From: Callipepla californica brunnescens
Taxonomy: Eukaryota > Chordata > Aves > Galliformes > Odontophoridae
DNA: 64,000 nucleotides
Direction of reading: 5' to 3'
NCBI GenBank assembly: GCA_023055505.1
Contig: JALIRH010000003.1
Location: 36,706,842 to 36,770,841 of the forward strand
The first letter of the stretch is position 1, and each line of letters opens with the position of its first letter. Below are positions 1-13,271 of this stretch, in pieces. The notes beneath the pieces were generated by a model. It was not told where the DNA came from. It saw only the letters and a program-made list of their open reading frames with translations, and ran no database searches. A program made the translations under genes and the position numbers.

Positions 1-415
1 CTGAAATCTGTCTCTGATGATAGTGTTTTAGACACCCCTGAAAAAAATGATTCTGCTTTAGGCATCCTCTCACCTTTGTGAGCATTAGTTCCCAGTTTGA
101 CATTTCTTACCCAGCTTACCCAATTTTTCCTTACTCAGTTCCTGAACATCTCTAGGCTTCTAGGTTTGTTCATTTCTAAAAAACATAAGTAAATTTACTG
201 TTTTGAATATAGCCCTTAATACATGCTCATTTAAATTGCTGATGCATGGTACTAGTTTACTTAAATTGTTGACCAATCTGTCAATAACAGTATTAAGGGC
301 AATAAAAATTGTTGTCAAATCACTGGTACCTTTTCCATCATAAAAAAAAATCCTATCTTTTTCTACAATGTGATCTTACTTTGTCCTAATCTTCTGAAAC
401 TTCTGAAATGCTGGA

Positions 416-466
416 GGAAAAAAAAAACAAAAAACAAACAAACAAAAAAAACCCTCACTAGAGGTA
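416..466. repeat. A-rich (CAAA)n-like low-complexity tract
   Basis: Runs of A are broken at short intervals by single C residues. This is simple-sequence DNA with no coding meaning, and its ends are approximate. Confidence 0.7.
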
Positions 467-1623
467 ACACAAGTGATAATAATGTTAACACTACATAAAT
501 TAATCAAAAATATTATATGAAAAGTGATATTTCATTTTCAAATAAAGAAGTTTGTAAACCTCCAAAAGCATGTGATTAAAATCCTGGTTAATCTTAGTTC
601 ATTCTAAGGTTTGAAATGGAGTTTATTCTAAGATTCAGTTACTTGATGCTGGAGATCTTTCTTGGCTGACGTAGGCTCCTGGAAGAAATTCAGTGTTGTA
701 ATTCCTGCAAAACCAACACGATGATGTGGATATAGGGACAGAGTTCTCTATTATTCTTTGAACATGAAGCTAGGCATCTCTGAGAGTACCCCAGGGCTCT
801 ATGAGAGGATGCAGTTCTGCAATGCTTTGAGATGTATCTCTGCCTTGAACCTCATCATCTTCACAGAAGATAGCTGCTCCAGTAAAAGACAGAAAGAGAC
901 AGGATAACCACTGAATCATGAGAACAGCTTTTCCATGTCTTAAGAACAGCCTTTTGCATAGCTTGAGTGGATGAAAGCTGAATCACAGGACGCTTGTGTA
1001 AACGTAAGCTCAAGAACAAAATGCGGAGGCTGCAAAACTTGTAGCCAAGTCAAGATAAGAAAGTAGAATAGATGTCCTGTGTTGAAGACCAGATGGTGAA
1101 ATAGATGCCTCAGCTCAACGTAACATCAGTGGGAACTGGTTTGGGCTGCCCCCCTTAAAAGGTTGGAAATTCACAGTGAGAATGATTACTAGTTGACCAC
1201 CCACAACATATCCCACAGTCATCAGAGACCCCCCACCATGGATTTAGAACACATACTTAGGTGGGTACAGTATGTTTATTACTTCTTGGAATTGTGGCCT
1301 GTCTTCTTGGACTATAATGAATATGTGTATGCTATGCCTTTAAATATGTAGTTGTTTCTCCCATTGGGGTGCAAGTTCGGTGAAGCTATTCATTCACCCA
1401 GTGCTGTAATAAAGGGAATACCTACTTGATGTAACCCGTTGTGTCAAGTTACTTTGTTAGTTTTCTCAACTTCACCATGCAGTTGTGAAGGCCTTAAGCC
1501 ATTTAGTTGGAGATCTCAGGTTTTGCTGAACTGGGTCTCATAGATGATCCCCACCTGGCTGGTTAGGGATGTCTTTTAGACTTATACTCAGTGGCTCAGT
1601 GTCTAGCTTTGAGGCATATTATT

Positions 1624-1654
1624 AAAAAGAAAAAAAAAAAAAAAAAAAAAAAAA
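1624..1654. repeat. poly-A run
   Basis: An almost pure A run of about 30 bases with one interrupting G. No AATAAA or gene-like sequence lies just upstream, so I treat it as simple sequence rather than the tail of a retrocopy. Confidence 0.85.
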
Positions 1655-3394
1655 GGCATGTCTTCATGGCTCTTTCTTGTAGCATGCCCTAGCTTTTGTG
1701 GTCACTTCCTCTCCAGACTTCTCTTACCAGTACCCATTCTTTCTTCACTGGAGCTTATTTACACTCTGCTTATTTGAATAGTTGTTTTGACAGTTCTGCT
1801 AATTTATGGATTTCCTCATTGTTTGTAGATTTAAATGTTCCTGTGATAGATGAGGTATACTCTTCTGTACATAACTCATCTATGAAAGCTCATTGAAGAG
1901 AGAGCCTTCTCCCATCTGGTGATTCACTGTATATCTGACAGGAAAATAATATGTCTACTGGTATTTCTCACTGGCTAGTGGTTAAGATAAGATGCGGAAG
2001 TGATCAGCTTCTTTCTGGTGATGTTGAGTACAGGACGACTTTTTGTAAGACTCCATCTTTGAAACATTATGTGAAACATTGCACAGTACTTCAGAGCTTG
2101 AGCGTGAAATGAATAATTAAGCCTTTACAATATAATATTAATATGTAACGAGCATTGCTGTTTTGTTCAAACTCTGAAAATGTTTTGCATAAAGTTGTTA
2201 GTGGTGCAGGCTAGTGAATGCAGAAATTTTGGTTTATCTTTTTTCAGAAAAGTCTGTACATATGACTCAGTTATTCTGCACATATTTGTTGAGTTTTCAT
2301 GTTGTTTCAATTTTCTCCTCTGAGTTGTGATATAAACCACAGGCGTTGTTTTACATTGTGGTTTTCATCATTATCTTCTCTTTTTGGTTATCCGTGGTTT
2401 CTAGTGTAATTAACTCCTTTCCTCAGGAATTCTTTGTTTTGTTTTGTTTTTTTTTCTTTTCTTTTTCAGTTGTTTTTAGGGGGAGTTACTATAGATAATT
2501 AATAAGTGTTTTTGTTCTGTTAAATCAGGTGCTATTCCCAGTAGTGGTAAAATAGTTTTTCATTAACTAGGGCTTATCTAGTGATATTCTTCAGAGAGGA
2601 ATTTGAGTCAAAGCCCATTTAAGTAAAGAGTAAGATGGAATCTGACTTAGACTTCAAATGAGGATATATATACTGAAATAACTTTTCAGAAGGCAGAGAG
2701 TCTTCTGTGCTCATACTGTTCTTTATTTCACGACAGGTTTTTTTTCTGACAAACACATTACTGATTTTGGATGTCTCTCTCACTCTTCCTTTCCAGTGGC
2801 CTGGCTCTGGTTTGCAGATTCTATGCCACACCTGCATTTTTTATAATTCTGGTTTCATCTGTGTTGGTCATATGTGCTTTACCTAGCAGCAGATAATATG
2901 AATATCAACTCCAAATGTCCTGATCTATGTCAGTATTTTTCTTCTTTTTCAGCCTCTACAAAGAGGATTTTTTACCACCTAATGGAAGTAACCAAGAGAC
3001 CAATTTATTTCCTTTAGAGAATCAAAATCAGTCTTTCTGAGCTGTCAGATTGTCAATTTTCTGTGTGAATGACTTTTTAAAGTCACTGAGATGCAGACTG
3101 AAGATGCCTGCTGACCAATTTTTATATCTATATGGCAAGGTTAAAAGTCGGGTGGATTCAACAGCTACCAACTTAGGCAGTGAGTTTAAATGGGTTGGCT
3201 GTAGTGTAACAAAGACTAGTTTTACCCCAAAAGCAAAGAGTAATACAGGAAGTCTGAAGTCATTTCTTTTAATTCTGTCATGGTCCTCCATTATTTACTT
3301 TAAAAATCCACAGTGATTTTTCATATAAAAGATCAAAGAACACTTTTAATGCTCAAGACTGGTTTTGTGAGGAGAAATAATGCAATAACGAAAC

Positions 3395-3490
3395 CTCAAA
3401 AAAAATAACAACAGCAACAACAACAAAAAACCAAATAGCCCAAACAAAGCCAAAATTGAAACACAAACCAAGCCAAACCAAAAAAACCTT
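3395..3490. repeat. A/C-rich low-complexity tract
   Basis: About 95 bases almost free of G and T on the + strand, with CAA and CCAAA words repeated irregularly. The minus-strand open frame across it is hydrophobic and F/V-rich, as expected from reading such a tract backwards, and is not a gene. Confidence 0.7.
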
Positions 3491-5344
3491 CATATCTACT
3501 TCTCTGTTAATTCTGCCCTTACTGGCAGTATTCAAAGGAGGCAATGTTCATTACAGTTCTTTTTTATTCACTTAATATGTAATTTGCATATCATTTGCAC
3601 AAAGCAGATACTCTCAATACCTATGCTTGAGTGAAGGCTGGTATTTTTAGCACTTACCATAAGTCTGCAGGTTTATTCAGCCCTCATATTTAGCAGTAAT
3701 AATACATTTCATATGAATGATGTAACTTTAATTTGGGTCTTAAGTTGTTATTGGTCATCACAGAATACTATAACCTGTGCTAGAACTATATACATAGTTC
3801 TTTGATCCTGCATTAAAAAAAAAGATGCAAGGATTTTTACTTCTAAAAAATAGTAAGCTGCGAAAAGATACATAGAAGCATTTATTTTGCAGTGACATCC
3901 ATCATTAACAAAATACTTTACTTTGCCATTTGTAGTCTCTTATATAGTCTTTTAGATGCATTAGCCTGACAGAGTTTCAAAGAAAAATAATCAGAATTGC
4001 TAGCTACAAGAAAAGCATCACGTCTTTATGACATTCTCAAGGCAGGCTGTTAGTTTTCAAGCAATTGATTTCCTAAGTTTTCATTTATGAGTATCATTAT
4101 CTTTCTTTGTGAGGAATACTTTGCTATTTGTATTCCTTGAAGCCAGCGCACGTAACCCTCATTCTTCCACATTAGCACATGCATTAATTTCAACTCTGGA
4201 TAACAACAAACCCTCACTTAGAATTTTTAAAGAATGACAGTGCTATTTGAAAAGGTAACATTTGGAAGGAGGCAGTTAGAAGAAGAGCAGTCTGCAGTAT
4301 GATAGCTCTTCAAGTCAAAGATATTCCTTTTAAGCTATGATTTGAATATCACCTTTACTAATGTCTTTCATCAACATTGGCTTCCTTTGTTCTAGAACTA
4401 AGAGATAGGAGATTGAAGCTTTGTCAGATTTCTAGAGCCCTCTCTGTGGCAATTGGTTTATGAATATAGATACTAGGTGGGCTGTTCTGGCAGGCTACTG
4501 TGACCTCCTACATACCAGTGTGGCAACCTAGTTTTTCCTGAATCATGACATTAATTCCAGCTGAGCTATAATTTTCAGTTTCGAGTAACATCCAGTCTGA
4601 ATTCCAAGACTCATGTAAGTAGCTCCTAAAACAGGTTGTTGTCATGGAATGAGCTGTATTTATTTCTTCTTTCTAAATGTTTCAATGTCCTATCTGTCTT
4701 TGACCTCCAATTTCTGTATCGTAGTGTTTGTTAGACTAGAATATCAGGGAGGTATAAAAATATTTTCTCCCATGTTGTAATTAAACAAATTCAGTGTCTG
4801 TATAAAAGTGGGCTTTTTTGGTTGCTGGCTTTTTTTGTTAGTTTTTTTTTCCACCTGAGTCAGATCAGTATGATTTGAGACTTGACATACTCCCATGATG
4901 TGTTCTTGCTGTACAAGAGTGCCATAGGGATAGGCTACTTACATTATTGCTTTGGCTTTCTCAAACTAATGGGCTACCACCTTCAGAGCCACTGAAATAA
5001 TTTGCACAGAAAAAAGTGTTTTCACAAGTGATTCAGGAACCGATGAACCCAGATCAATCAGAAAGTTGGCAGGTCTTGGTGTTTGAGATCAGTTTTTGGA
5101 AAATTCACTGCTGTCACATTTGCCAAGCTAGGAAGTAGTACTTTGACATTGCCAGAGATGATTATATTTACATTGTCATAAAAATTATCTGACAGTTCTG
5201 GGTAGTGGAACATGACTCGTGTTTCTTTTCTCTACTATAGGAGAAACTCTTCACCAAGTTGCTGCATAATTATGTTTTAGTACCTTTATAAACTCACTAG
5301 TGCTGAAAAGGATGTTAATAAGTCACTTGGTTCCTCCTTTACCC

Positions 5345-5480
5345 AATGATAGAATCAAATGTAGTTAAACTATTTCTTAAGAATACAGGTTCAGTCTGTT
5401 TTTGAGTCTTTAATGATGGGAATTCTGCCACCTCTGAAGCCAGTCCTTTACGCTCTCAGTTGCTGAGAAAAATTAGAATT
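5345..5480 (-). mobile_element. possible very old CR1 3'-region remnant
   Basis: The words 'tgatgggaattctgccacct' followed by 'ctcagttgctgagaaaaatt' resemble the antisense CR1 3' region, in which a gatgg(g)attc-cacc-ctc segment is followed by a caacc/cagtg-type block and then a gaaaaattt motif. The match is patchy. No 3'-terminal 8-bp repeats can be seen and no target-site duplication is apparent. It may be chance. Confidence 0.3.
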
Positions 5481-6614
5481 GGGTATAATGCTCATAAACT
5501 CTATAAATACTGAACAAGGTGGATGAAATATTTTTCTGTGGGTTAAGGAGAAATTTGGTTTATGAAGTCTACTGAGATACTTGAAGAATATTGCTGCCTT
5601 TTCTTTACTATGTACCATTATTAAAAAATGCGTTACCTTTTGGAAGTGTGTCTTGAGCTTCCTGTCTCTGTTGTCAAAGTCACTAAAAACTTGGTAGTAG
5701 TAATTATCTACGTTTACACTGCAATATTTTCCCTTCCATATCCCTAAAAATCAAGCTTCAGGATGAAAAAAAAAAAAAGGCTCTGGTAATCATTATTTTC
5801 TGTCACTAAGGATGCACTGTTTCATTGTCCTTGGTGAGGTGACTATGTCTTTAATGAGATAGTCTGTCATGTCAGCTCAATGAATGCTTATGAGATTTCT
5901 TTCCTAGACCCAGGAAATCTTTCATGGCAACATAGTGTGCTGATTCACATGAATATCTGATGGCTTTGGTGTGTTTCTAGTGTTGTTAAAAAAAAACATA
6001 AAACCAGCTCAAATCTTTTAACTGTTATGCTTGGACATAGCTGAACAATGTGCAAGTTTAGTGAGGTCTCATTAATTTTGATTATGTGATCAATTCTCAG
6101 GTTCAGAAGATGAACCATGCCTTGGATACAAGGTGATTATAGACAGCCCCCCTTGTGGAATCGTTTGCATCCACATATGGAGATATGTAAGTACAGAATG
6201 TGATTTCTTCCTCCATTGGTTTTACTGGTCATGACAATATTTCTCATCTCAGCTCCAGCTACCATGAAGTGCCAAATGACTCAATATTTCCATTGCAACT
6301 GATGGGTTTGGAGCTTTCAACACATGCACTAAAGTTCTTTGAGTTCCCTGAAGTGGTAGAATTGGTGCCTGCCTGAGACCTTCACTTGGCAAATCTTATT
6401 GAAATAAAAACGGAAATAAAACAGTAAAAATTGACAGTGTGTAACAGAAATTGCAAGGTCCGTGCAGGCTGGAACATTACAGCACCATTTCATTCATTAT
6501 ATTGTCTTACTAGCACTTTGTGAATAACTTGCAACATGGATTTTCACCTCTGTGACAGGTCTTGAAAATATTTTGTATTCTCTTTGTGTTTATTTACTGT
6601 ATATAAAGTTTTAC

Positions 6615-6722
6615 CAGTATGCAATATTTCCAGTTTCGTTGGTTGCCCGCTCAAAACTGCACCAGAGGCAGAATAGGCAAGGTCCTTGACACTCCAGAAG
6701 TTTTTGAATTTTGTAGATGGAG
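6615..6722 (-). CDS. candidate internal exon (unrecognised protein)
   Basis: Reading the minus strand, a strong acceptor (pyrimidine-rich tract ending ttgccctttttaccag) is followed by 108 open bases and a donor CTG|GTAAAA. The exon would begin with 2 bases completing a codon and end with 1 base, so both flanking introns would be phase 1. The 35 full codons encode a balanced peptide containing KNFWSVKDLAYSASGAVL, then GQPTKLEILHT. Composition is more protein-like than the surrounding random frames, which are dominated by F, L, I and K. No domain is recognisable. The donor is only fair (GTAAAA). It could belong to the same minus-strand transcript as the candidates at 18558-18719 and 44328-44438, which share the phase. 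Chance cannot be excluded: no homologue was searched and the segment is short. Confidence 0.35.
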
Positions 6723-9700
6723 CTGGTAAAAAGGGCAACAAAGAATAATCACATAATCAAAATATGGATCATTTGTTTTTAAAGTCTTTGAAAATCTGAA
6801 TAAAATTTACCAAATAATTTAACTCAATTTATTTAGAGATAACATGTTAAGATGATACTGGAATATAAATATATTTTACCTTATTTTTGTGATTAGAAGA
6901 CATTGTAAGCTTTCCAGCTAGAGCAGATATTCTTTAAGATTCTAAAATAATCTTTATTTTCATCTCTTCCATGTTTATAACACTCGCATGAGTGTAGATT
7001 AGATGAGACCAGAAGCTCCCTTGTGTTTATGGAGCATTCTCTACTAATAAGCTGCATTTCCCTTAGAACTTCACTTGCACGTTCTGTTGTCTTAAGATAG
7101 AAGTCTTTTACCTTTGTCCTTGATACTTTCTCAAATCCCTTACAGTGGGAACTTCCCTATTAATTCTTTCAGAAATCTGTTGATATGCATTTTAGTCTTT
7201 GGTATGAGCAACCTTTGCCTGTTTTCTCCAAATCCTCACGTTTGGACAAATGGGCTTACTGTTTTCAAGAGCCTCTTGTTATAAGGTGTTTGGATGTATT
7301 TTCTGTACTGGATGTAGTGGATGGGAGTAGGGGTAGCAGGTGTTCCATCTCCCCTGAGTATTTGTTTCAGGAGTACATGTACCTCCAAAACCACAGCTTG
7401 ATCTATCACACTACAAATTTAGGAGTAATTGAATATGTAGTAGAGACATTTATTGATAAAATGAAACAATCATTGCAATGTGAAAGACCTGTGGAGGCCA
7501 ACTGGTTGCTTTCTGAAGAATTGTTAAAAATGATAAATTAAAGAAATAAGCTGCTTTAACTAACAGTCTAGTTCAGGCAATGATAGGATTTCTCTAAGTA
7601 TGCATAAGACTGAATTAATGTTTTTGAACCATAGAACTAAATGTTCTATGTGCACACATACAAACTCTTGCTGTTATGAGTCATATTAAAATTATGATTC
7701 AAACCAATATGCTTTGCTTTTGATGCATGTCTAGAACAAACTGAAGGACCTCTTAGAAAATAATCTACCAAAAAAGTGCCTGCTGTGCCTTAAATCTCCC
7801 TTTGGTGCTTCTTGGAGAACACTGGAGAACATTTGGAATTGCTGACTGTTAAATTTTATTATATGGATTTATGGATTTCAATTTTAGTGTGTAGTTGTGC
7901 TTCTATTTAATGGGATGTATACCTATAAACCGGGGAAGCTCTGCTGCTTAATCTGCTCTCAATTCCTAAAGCACCACAAAATTCTCTTATGAGTCCTATA
8001 TTTTTTCTATGCGTTTTGTGACTGATACAGTGCAACATTTTTACTGATGTTTTGGAAATGGCCCATTCTTCAGGTGCATGATATCTGATTTGTTGTCTCG
8101 CTTCTCACTCAGTTCTTGCTTTCTGGTGGGATAACTGTTCAATAACTGGAGAAATGACACATCCTCATTCTTCTTTGGAATATGCTCTTTCCCTGCAATT
8201 AACTAAAGATACTTATTTTCAAACAAGTTATACACAGAAAATGAGGGAAAGAAAATTGTTTCTTGTCTCAGAAAATGTAAAGATTTGGGGCTTTTTTTTT
8301 TCTTGTTTACTGTTCCTGAGATGTTTTCAAGTAAGTGTCCTGACTCAGTGAATTATTATTATTTTTTTTTTTTACTACATTTTCCGTGCAGCTTTATCTT
8401 TAACCTCCTGTGATGAGAGGCTGATGCATCAGTACGTTCAGACTTGTCCCCTATTCCTTAACTATGTTCTTACTAGTGTCATTAAACTATCTTTCTGCAT
8501 GATCAATCAGAGCTCTGTACCACTTCAGTGCAGGTTGGAATGAAAGTCCAACAAAATCTGCCAGCCACCTTTACTGAAGTAGAGAAGCATGTGTTGTGAG
8601 GACCAGATATGGGAGGACAGAGAGGTGGGAGATATCTGTGGCAATCATTTTCATTTCAGTTTGCATGAATTTTTCTTGGCAGGTGTAACTGTCTTCACCC
8701 ATTACTGGTTGGATTTTAAGTTTGAGACACTATTAAAATTATAGGTTTTCTTTATTTAAAGAAATACACACAAAAACTCATGTAGTGTGTTCATAAAACC
8801 ACTAAAAGTAATTGATGTCCATTCACTTAAAATATAAGGTAAAACAGAATGATCAAAATAGTTTTGCTTTGTTTGTTGGTCTCTTACAGCTTTTTTTTTT
8901 TTTTTAATTGTCTGCATTGAGGACCTGGCTGCATGGGTGTATAATTATTTTCATCAGACTGGCTATCTTGAAAACTCAAAATTGTGCTGCTTCTGTATCT
9001 GCGTAGACTGTCAGAAGAAGGAGAGGCAAACTAACTTTGAATGTAGTTATTTGTATAATGAAGTGAAGAACAATTTTATGTCATGCCATTTGATTTTATA
9101 GGGACTCCTTTTCATTGGTTCTGCCTAAGGAATCACCTCATTAGGTGCAGTAAAAATTAGATGAATGTGTGAGAGTTCAGATGTAACATAGTCACAAGGC
9201 AAGCTGTTTTCATTATGGGAAATGTTTAGGCATTGAGTGTTAATGGCAGATTCTCTCACTGAATGACCTTGATGTCACCAGGACATCCTTGGTGATGACC
9301 TACTAGAATGAATGCACAAGAGCATGCATATGGAATCTTTACTGAAAAATACCTGATGCATACTTTCAGCAAGGGGAAGAGAACCTAGGATCCCAAATCA
9401 ACTGAAATATCCTTCTTCAAAAGCATTCAACGATCTAAATAAGTATTCAAAAAGTAAGGTGAATGCCTCATGGCACTTTAATGTCTGCAGCATTTATTAA
9501 AAAATCTGCTTGTGAGTGACAGTGAACTGGGGAACTAATTTGCACTATAATTTACTTTGTGGCTTTGATCCTGAAACCTCTGATATATTTCATTATAGTA
9601 ATTTCTATTTATATTGAAATGATTAGTGTCCTCCAATGTCTGCCTTAAATTTGAGCCTATTTTCTTCACATGTCTTACATTGTTTGAAACATATCAGTTA

Positions 9701-10160
9701 ATTGGAATTGTCGTTTATCTGCCAGCTTTACTGGAATCACTTTTGAAGTCAATGCAAGACACATTGTAATTGAGACTGAGATTCCAGGTATCCTAGTGGT
9801 CACTTCATGGTGCTCCCAATAAATACCACAATTTAGAGAATATAAAATTAGTCTCTCATCTGCTAAATGCATCCTGCTGTGAAATTGCAGCGAGTTAGAA
9901 GAGGAAAGATGCCCTTAGCATAGAGAAATGGTTTGAGAGAATATGAAAGTTATAATGGAAAATGTAATAGATGCCAGAAATAATTACACAGGTGACTTGC
10001 ACGGGATATGACTGCCATTCCTTGTATTTCTTGAGAAAGCACAGAGTCCGTTATTAATTAAGTTACAGAAATAGGAATCTGCTGTGGTTCTTTAACCATC
10101 AAATAGTCTACTTATCTTTTCTATGCATTATGTTCTTTAAAGGGCTTCTCGTTACTAAAA

Positions 10161-10162
<2 letters not shown>

Positions 10163-10192
<30 letters not shown>
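10163..10192. repeat. poly-T run of 30
   Basis: Thirty uninterrupted T residues on the + strand, the longest homopolymer in the window. The length is likely to vary between individuals and to be uncertain in any assembly. Confidence 0.9.
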
Positions 10193-10193
<1 letters not shown>

Positions 10194-11005
10194 TGGAAAC
10201 AAAGAATACTTTGATATACGATTTTGGGCATTGTCCGATACTTTGTCTTAACTTCTTGAGATATCACTTTCTAACAATAACAGTTGAAAAGTTAACATGC
10301 AAAAGTGCTTTTAAAGATGTATTCAGAACAATCACTAGAAGAGAAACGACACTGCTCTGAAAATTGGCTGTGAAAAGCACAAACATTGCAGACCATCCAT
10401 GTGTATAGAATGGATAAGAAAGGTGAAAAGCTTCTGAAGAGATCAGGGTATTGCTGCCAGTAGGTGACTCACTAGTCTTTTTCTTTTTTCAGTTTCTCTT
10501 ATATCAGTGTGCTGTTGGATTTGTTTATCTTCAAAATAGTGTGGTTAAATTCTAACTGTGAGCTACATGTGATGGTTGCTTTTGAGCTGTTTGGTTTACA
10601 AAACATTTTCAAACAATGTTTCTCTCTTACTTTACTGTTCTGCTCCCGGTGGTAACTATATGATACAGCTTTACTCCTATCAACAAATGAAAGAAAAATC
10701 TGAGAAATGGTGAATAGACAGGACTTAAGAGGGCTTCAGTTGTCTTACTACAGAGCAGTTCTCATTCTTCAAGTGCTGAAAGCCCTGACTGACAGACAAT
10801 TTGCTCCACACTTTTGCGTTTAATTACATTTTAATGCTTTCAATGCTTCCAACTTTTGAATGCAACATGATTTTGACTGTAGATGAGGACAATGTCTTGT
10901 CTTCTAAGACACACAATGGTACTTCTGTTATGTGTCAGGCTCTGATCTCTTCAGTAAAACCCTGAAAGCTGAGGCCATGCAGTCTACATGATGAATGCTC
11001 AGTGC

Positions 11006-11027
11006 TTTTTTTTTTTTTTTTTTTTTT
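11006..11027. repeat. poly-T run
   Basis: Twenty-two T residues followed by another T-rich stretch to about 11042. No retrocopy is visible next to it on either side. Confidence 0.9.
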
Positions 11028-11861
11028 GTATTTTTATTTTTTACACTGAAGAGAGAAACTGATGATACAAAAGGTTCTTCAGGGTATTTTTTCATAATAG
11101 CTTAGCTTCTTGGCATCGGCCTGACTAGTCTGAAGGCTACCATGATAGACAGCAACAAGATCAGTGATGATGGATAGCTATCACGTCACTATAGGGATTC
11201 CTCCATCCAGCCCTTCTCTTATTAGTTCTCTCTTTCCAATCACACTTGTGGAAGGGGTCAGATAGACTCTAATGATGTCACTGGAGAGGAATATCAGAAT
11301 AAGCTTGAGATAACTCATGTATTCAAAGCAGAATATTTTACTGCTAGTTCAGTGGTATTGCTTCTGGTACTTGACTAGTTTTGTTTATAGCTGGTATGGG
11401 AGCAAGGTAAATGTAAGCTGTGAACCTCCACGGAGAATTGCTTTACATTGAAGAGATATTCCAAGTATGAGATAATTTAATTTTGTAGGAAATTTCAGCT
11501 CTGAAGGAGAATGTTACTTATGACACCTTCGATAGTGAAAGTAAAGAATAAATTGTTTGCATTTCAGAATACTAAAGCAAAGATCTGGGTGTTTGGTGCT
11601 TTGTTGTTTTTGTTTATTTGTTTTTGAAAGAGATTTTCTTACTACTGAATGAATAAATAAAATCAGAGATAAGAATCAAAAAAAAGTACAGTCTTTTTCC
11701 CTTGAGAGAACTGAAAACATAGATGATGGTTAGCAGTCTTGCTAAGCCGAATACAACACTTAATTGACTGAGCTTTGAGGTGAGTGAATGAACTGAGAAT
11801 GAAATAAGGCTGGTAACTGGAAGAAAATATACTGCATGTATTTCTAGAAATATATGATGAC

Positions 11862-11883
11862 AAAAAAAAAAAAAAAAAAAAAA
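11862..11883. repeat. poly-A run
   Basis: Twenty-two A residues. The two overlapping minus-strand open frames here begin inside or beside this run and read as runs of phenylalanine, so they are artefacts. Confidence 0.9.
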
Positions 11884-13078
11884 GTAAATGAACAGGCAAT
11901 GGTAACAGATAAAAGACAAAGCACTATCTAAAATATTTCAGAGTAGTATCATAGTAATTAATTCTCTGAGGGATTTGCTTAATGTTTTGAAACATTTGAA
12001 ACATAAAACTACCCTTAGTTTTTACTGTATTAGAAAGTTCATTAGTGTGAATATCATCCTGGTACTCTCATTGCCAGCACTGTTAAAACTTGTCTCTGTA
12101 GTCAATCTAAAAGAGAAATCATGTGCTAATCATAACAGAGCAATATGATAAAAATCATGATAAATGACAGTATTTAGACAACTGTGTTATTCATCGGTTA
12201 ATGAATGACATCCATTTTCATTAAATAATTGAGCCAAAATGTTAAAGATGGAACAATCAGGCATAGCAAAGACCTTGAAGAAAAACAATATTTTGTGAAC
12301 GCTGTACCAATCAAATTAATTTATTCTGTTGCATCTCTCTACTGATTTGTTTTTTCTCCCTGGCTGAAATCTGGAATCAACATTCCCTATGTGTCTTCTA
12401 TAACGCTTTTCACTTTTTGAAGTACAAATCATGAATTGTTGTTTCCCTTTTTTTTTTTTTTCCTCCCCTTCTGCTGCATACATTAGACTTCCTATTCTCT
12501 TCATTATACAGTTATGCACCTAAGCTGGGGACAGGGCAGGCTGTGAGTCAGAAGTAGTTATGCAAGATGGGCTCAGGGCACACCTTGCTGTGTCCACTGA
12601 ATTACTCAGATATTACTAAGCTAGGATGGGCTCCCATAAATTTTCTTTGATGTTCCCAATGTCATCTACTAGCTCAGGGCACAGATTTGAGATCCAGCCT
12701 GTTAGCAGTGGGATCACTCCAGAGCTGAAACTGAAAGTGGAAGTTCTTACATCTTGTCAGTCCTCTCATGGACCTCCCTCAATGTGACCTATCCCAGATC
12801 AGAGCACGAAGACAGTCCATTTGACTACTCCTGCTAACACAATAATAGCAGGAGAGCTTTCAGGGTTGGGTTGTTTAATCTGCAATGTCGTAATAAGAGC
12901 ATGGCCTATGTTCTTCATGGGAGAAGAGGATCATTAATCAGGTTGTGGGGTTTTCAGTTCAGAGATTAGTAATGACAGGGAAAATCAACAAACTGCTTTT
13001 ACGTTCACATCAAAGTTACATAGTAGAACAAGTTAACAGAAAATGGGTTATATTTAGTGGTCAAGTATAATATCTTAC

Positions 13079-13221
13079 ACAAACAAATGCTTCCAAACTC
13101 AATGATTCTGCAGCTTGTTTATTGTCTACATAATTTCTACTCCTGTGGATGAATGTGATTTTTCTTGCATTCATTCCAGTGATTTGTATTTCTGCAGTGG
13201 TAGGCATCTTAAGAGACATAT
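13079..13221 (-). CDS. weak candidate exon (unrecognised protein)
   Basis: On the minus strand a loose pyrimidine-rich tract ends in atcaag. It is followed by 143 open bases and the donor GTTTGT|GTAAGA, which is good. The peptide is hydrophilic and includes EIQITGMNARKITFIHRSR and DNKQAAESLSLEAFVC. It would start in phase 1, compatible with the donor of the 18558-18719 candidate. It would end in phase 0, which does not match the phase-1 start of the 6615-6722 candidate, so another exon would be needed between them or this one is false. A nearer alternative acceptor (ctcttaag, 14 bases further in) would make it phase 0 at both ends. This is the weakest of the chain. Confidence 0.2.
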
Positions 13222-13271
13222 CTTGATGAATTTTGATCAGATAAGTATTACAGAAGGTACAGATTAGCAAA

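Larger units (their letters stand above)
1..6540. other. AT-rich non-coding stretch
   Basis: No open segment here reads like protein. The visible structure is low-complexity: an A run at 1624-1654, a CA/A-rich tract at 416-466, an A/C-rich tract at 3395-3490 and T-rich patches near 2440 and 4810. A possible CR1 remnant at 5345-5480 is listed separately. A sharp acceptor/donor pair on the minus strand (about 4960-5008) encloses only about 49 bases with a stop in every frame, so it could at most be an untranslated exon or a decoy. Confidence 0.6.
6745..13060. other. AT-rich non-coding stretch
   Basis: Contains T runs at 8891-8905, 10163-10192 and 11006-11027 and an A run at 11862-11883. The longest + strand open frame (7185-7541, 118 codons) has a moderately protein-like C-terminal third (EYVVETFIDKMKQSLQCERP). 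It lacks a recognisable domain, a promoter, and an AATAAA close behind its stop. I do not call it a gene, but it is the best + strand frame in this part. Confidence 0.55.

Noticed and set aside
7185..7541. 118-codon + strand open frame
   Set aside because: The last third looks protein-like, but there is no promoter, splice or homology evidence, and a frame this long is within chance for 64 kb read in six frames.
11614..11919. 101-codon minus-strand frame
   Set aside because: It is generated by the poly-A run read as phenylalanine, with hydrophobic chance composition.
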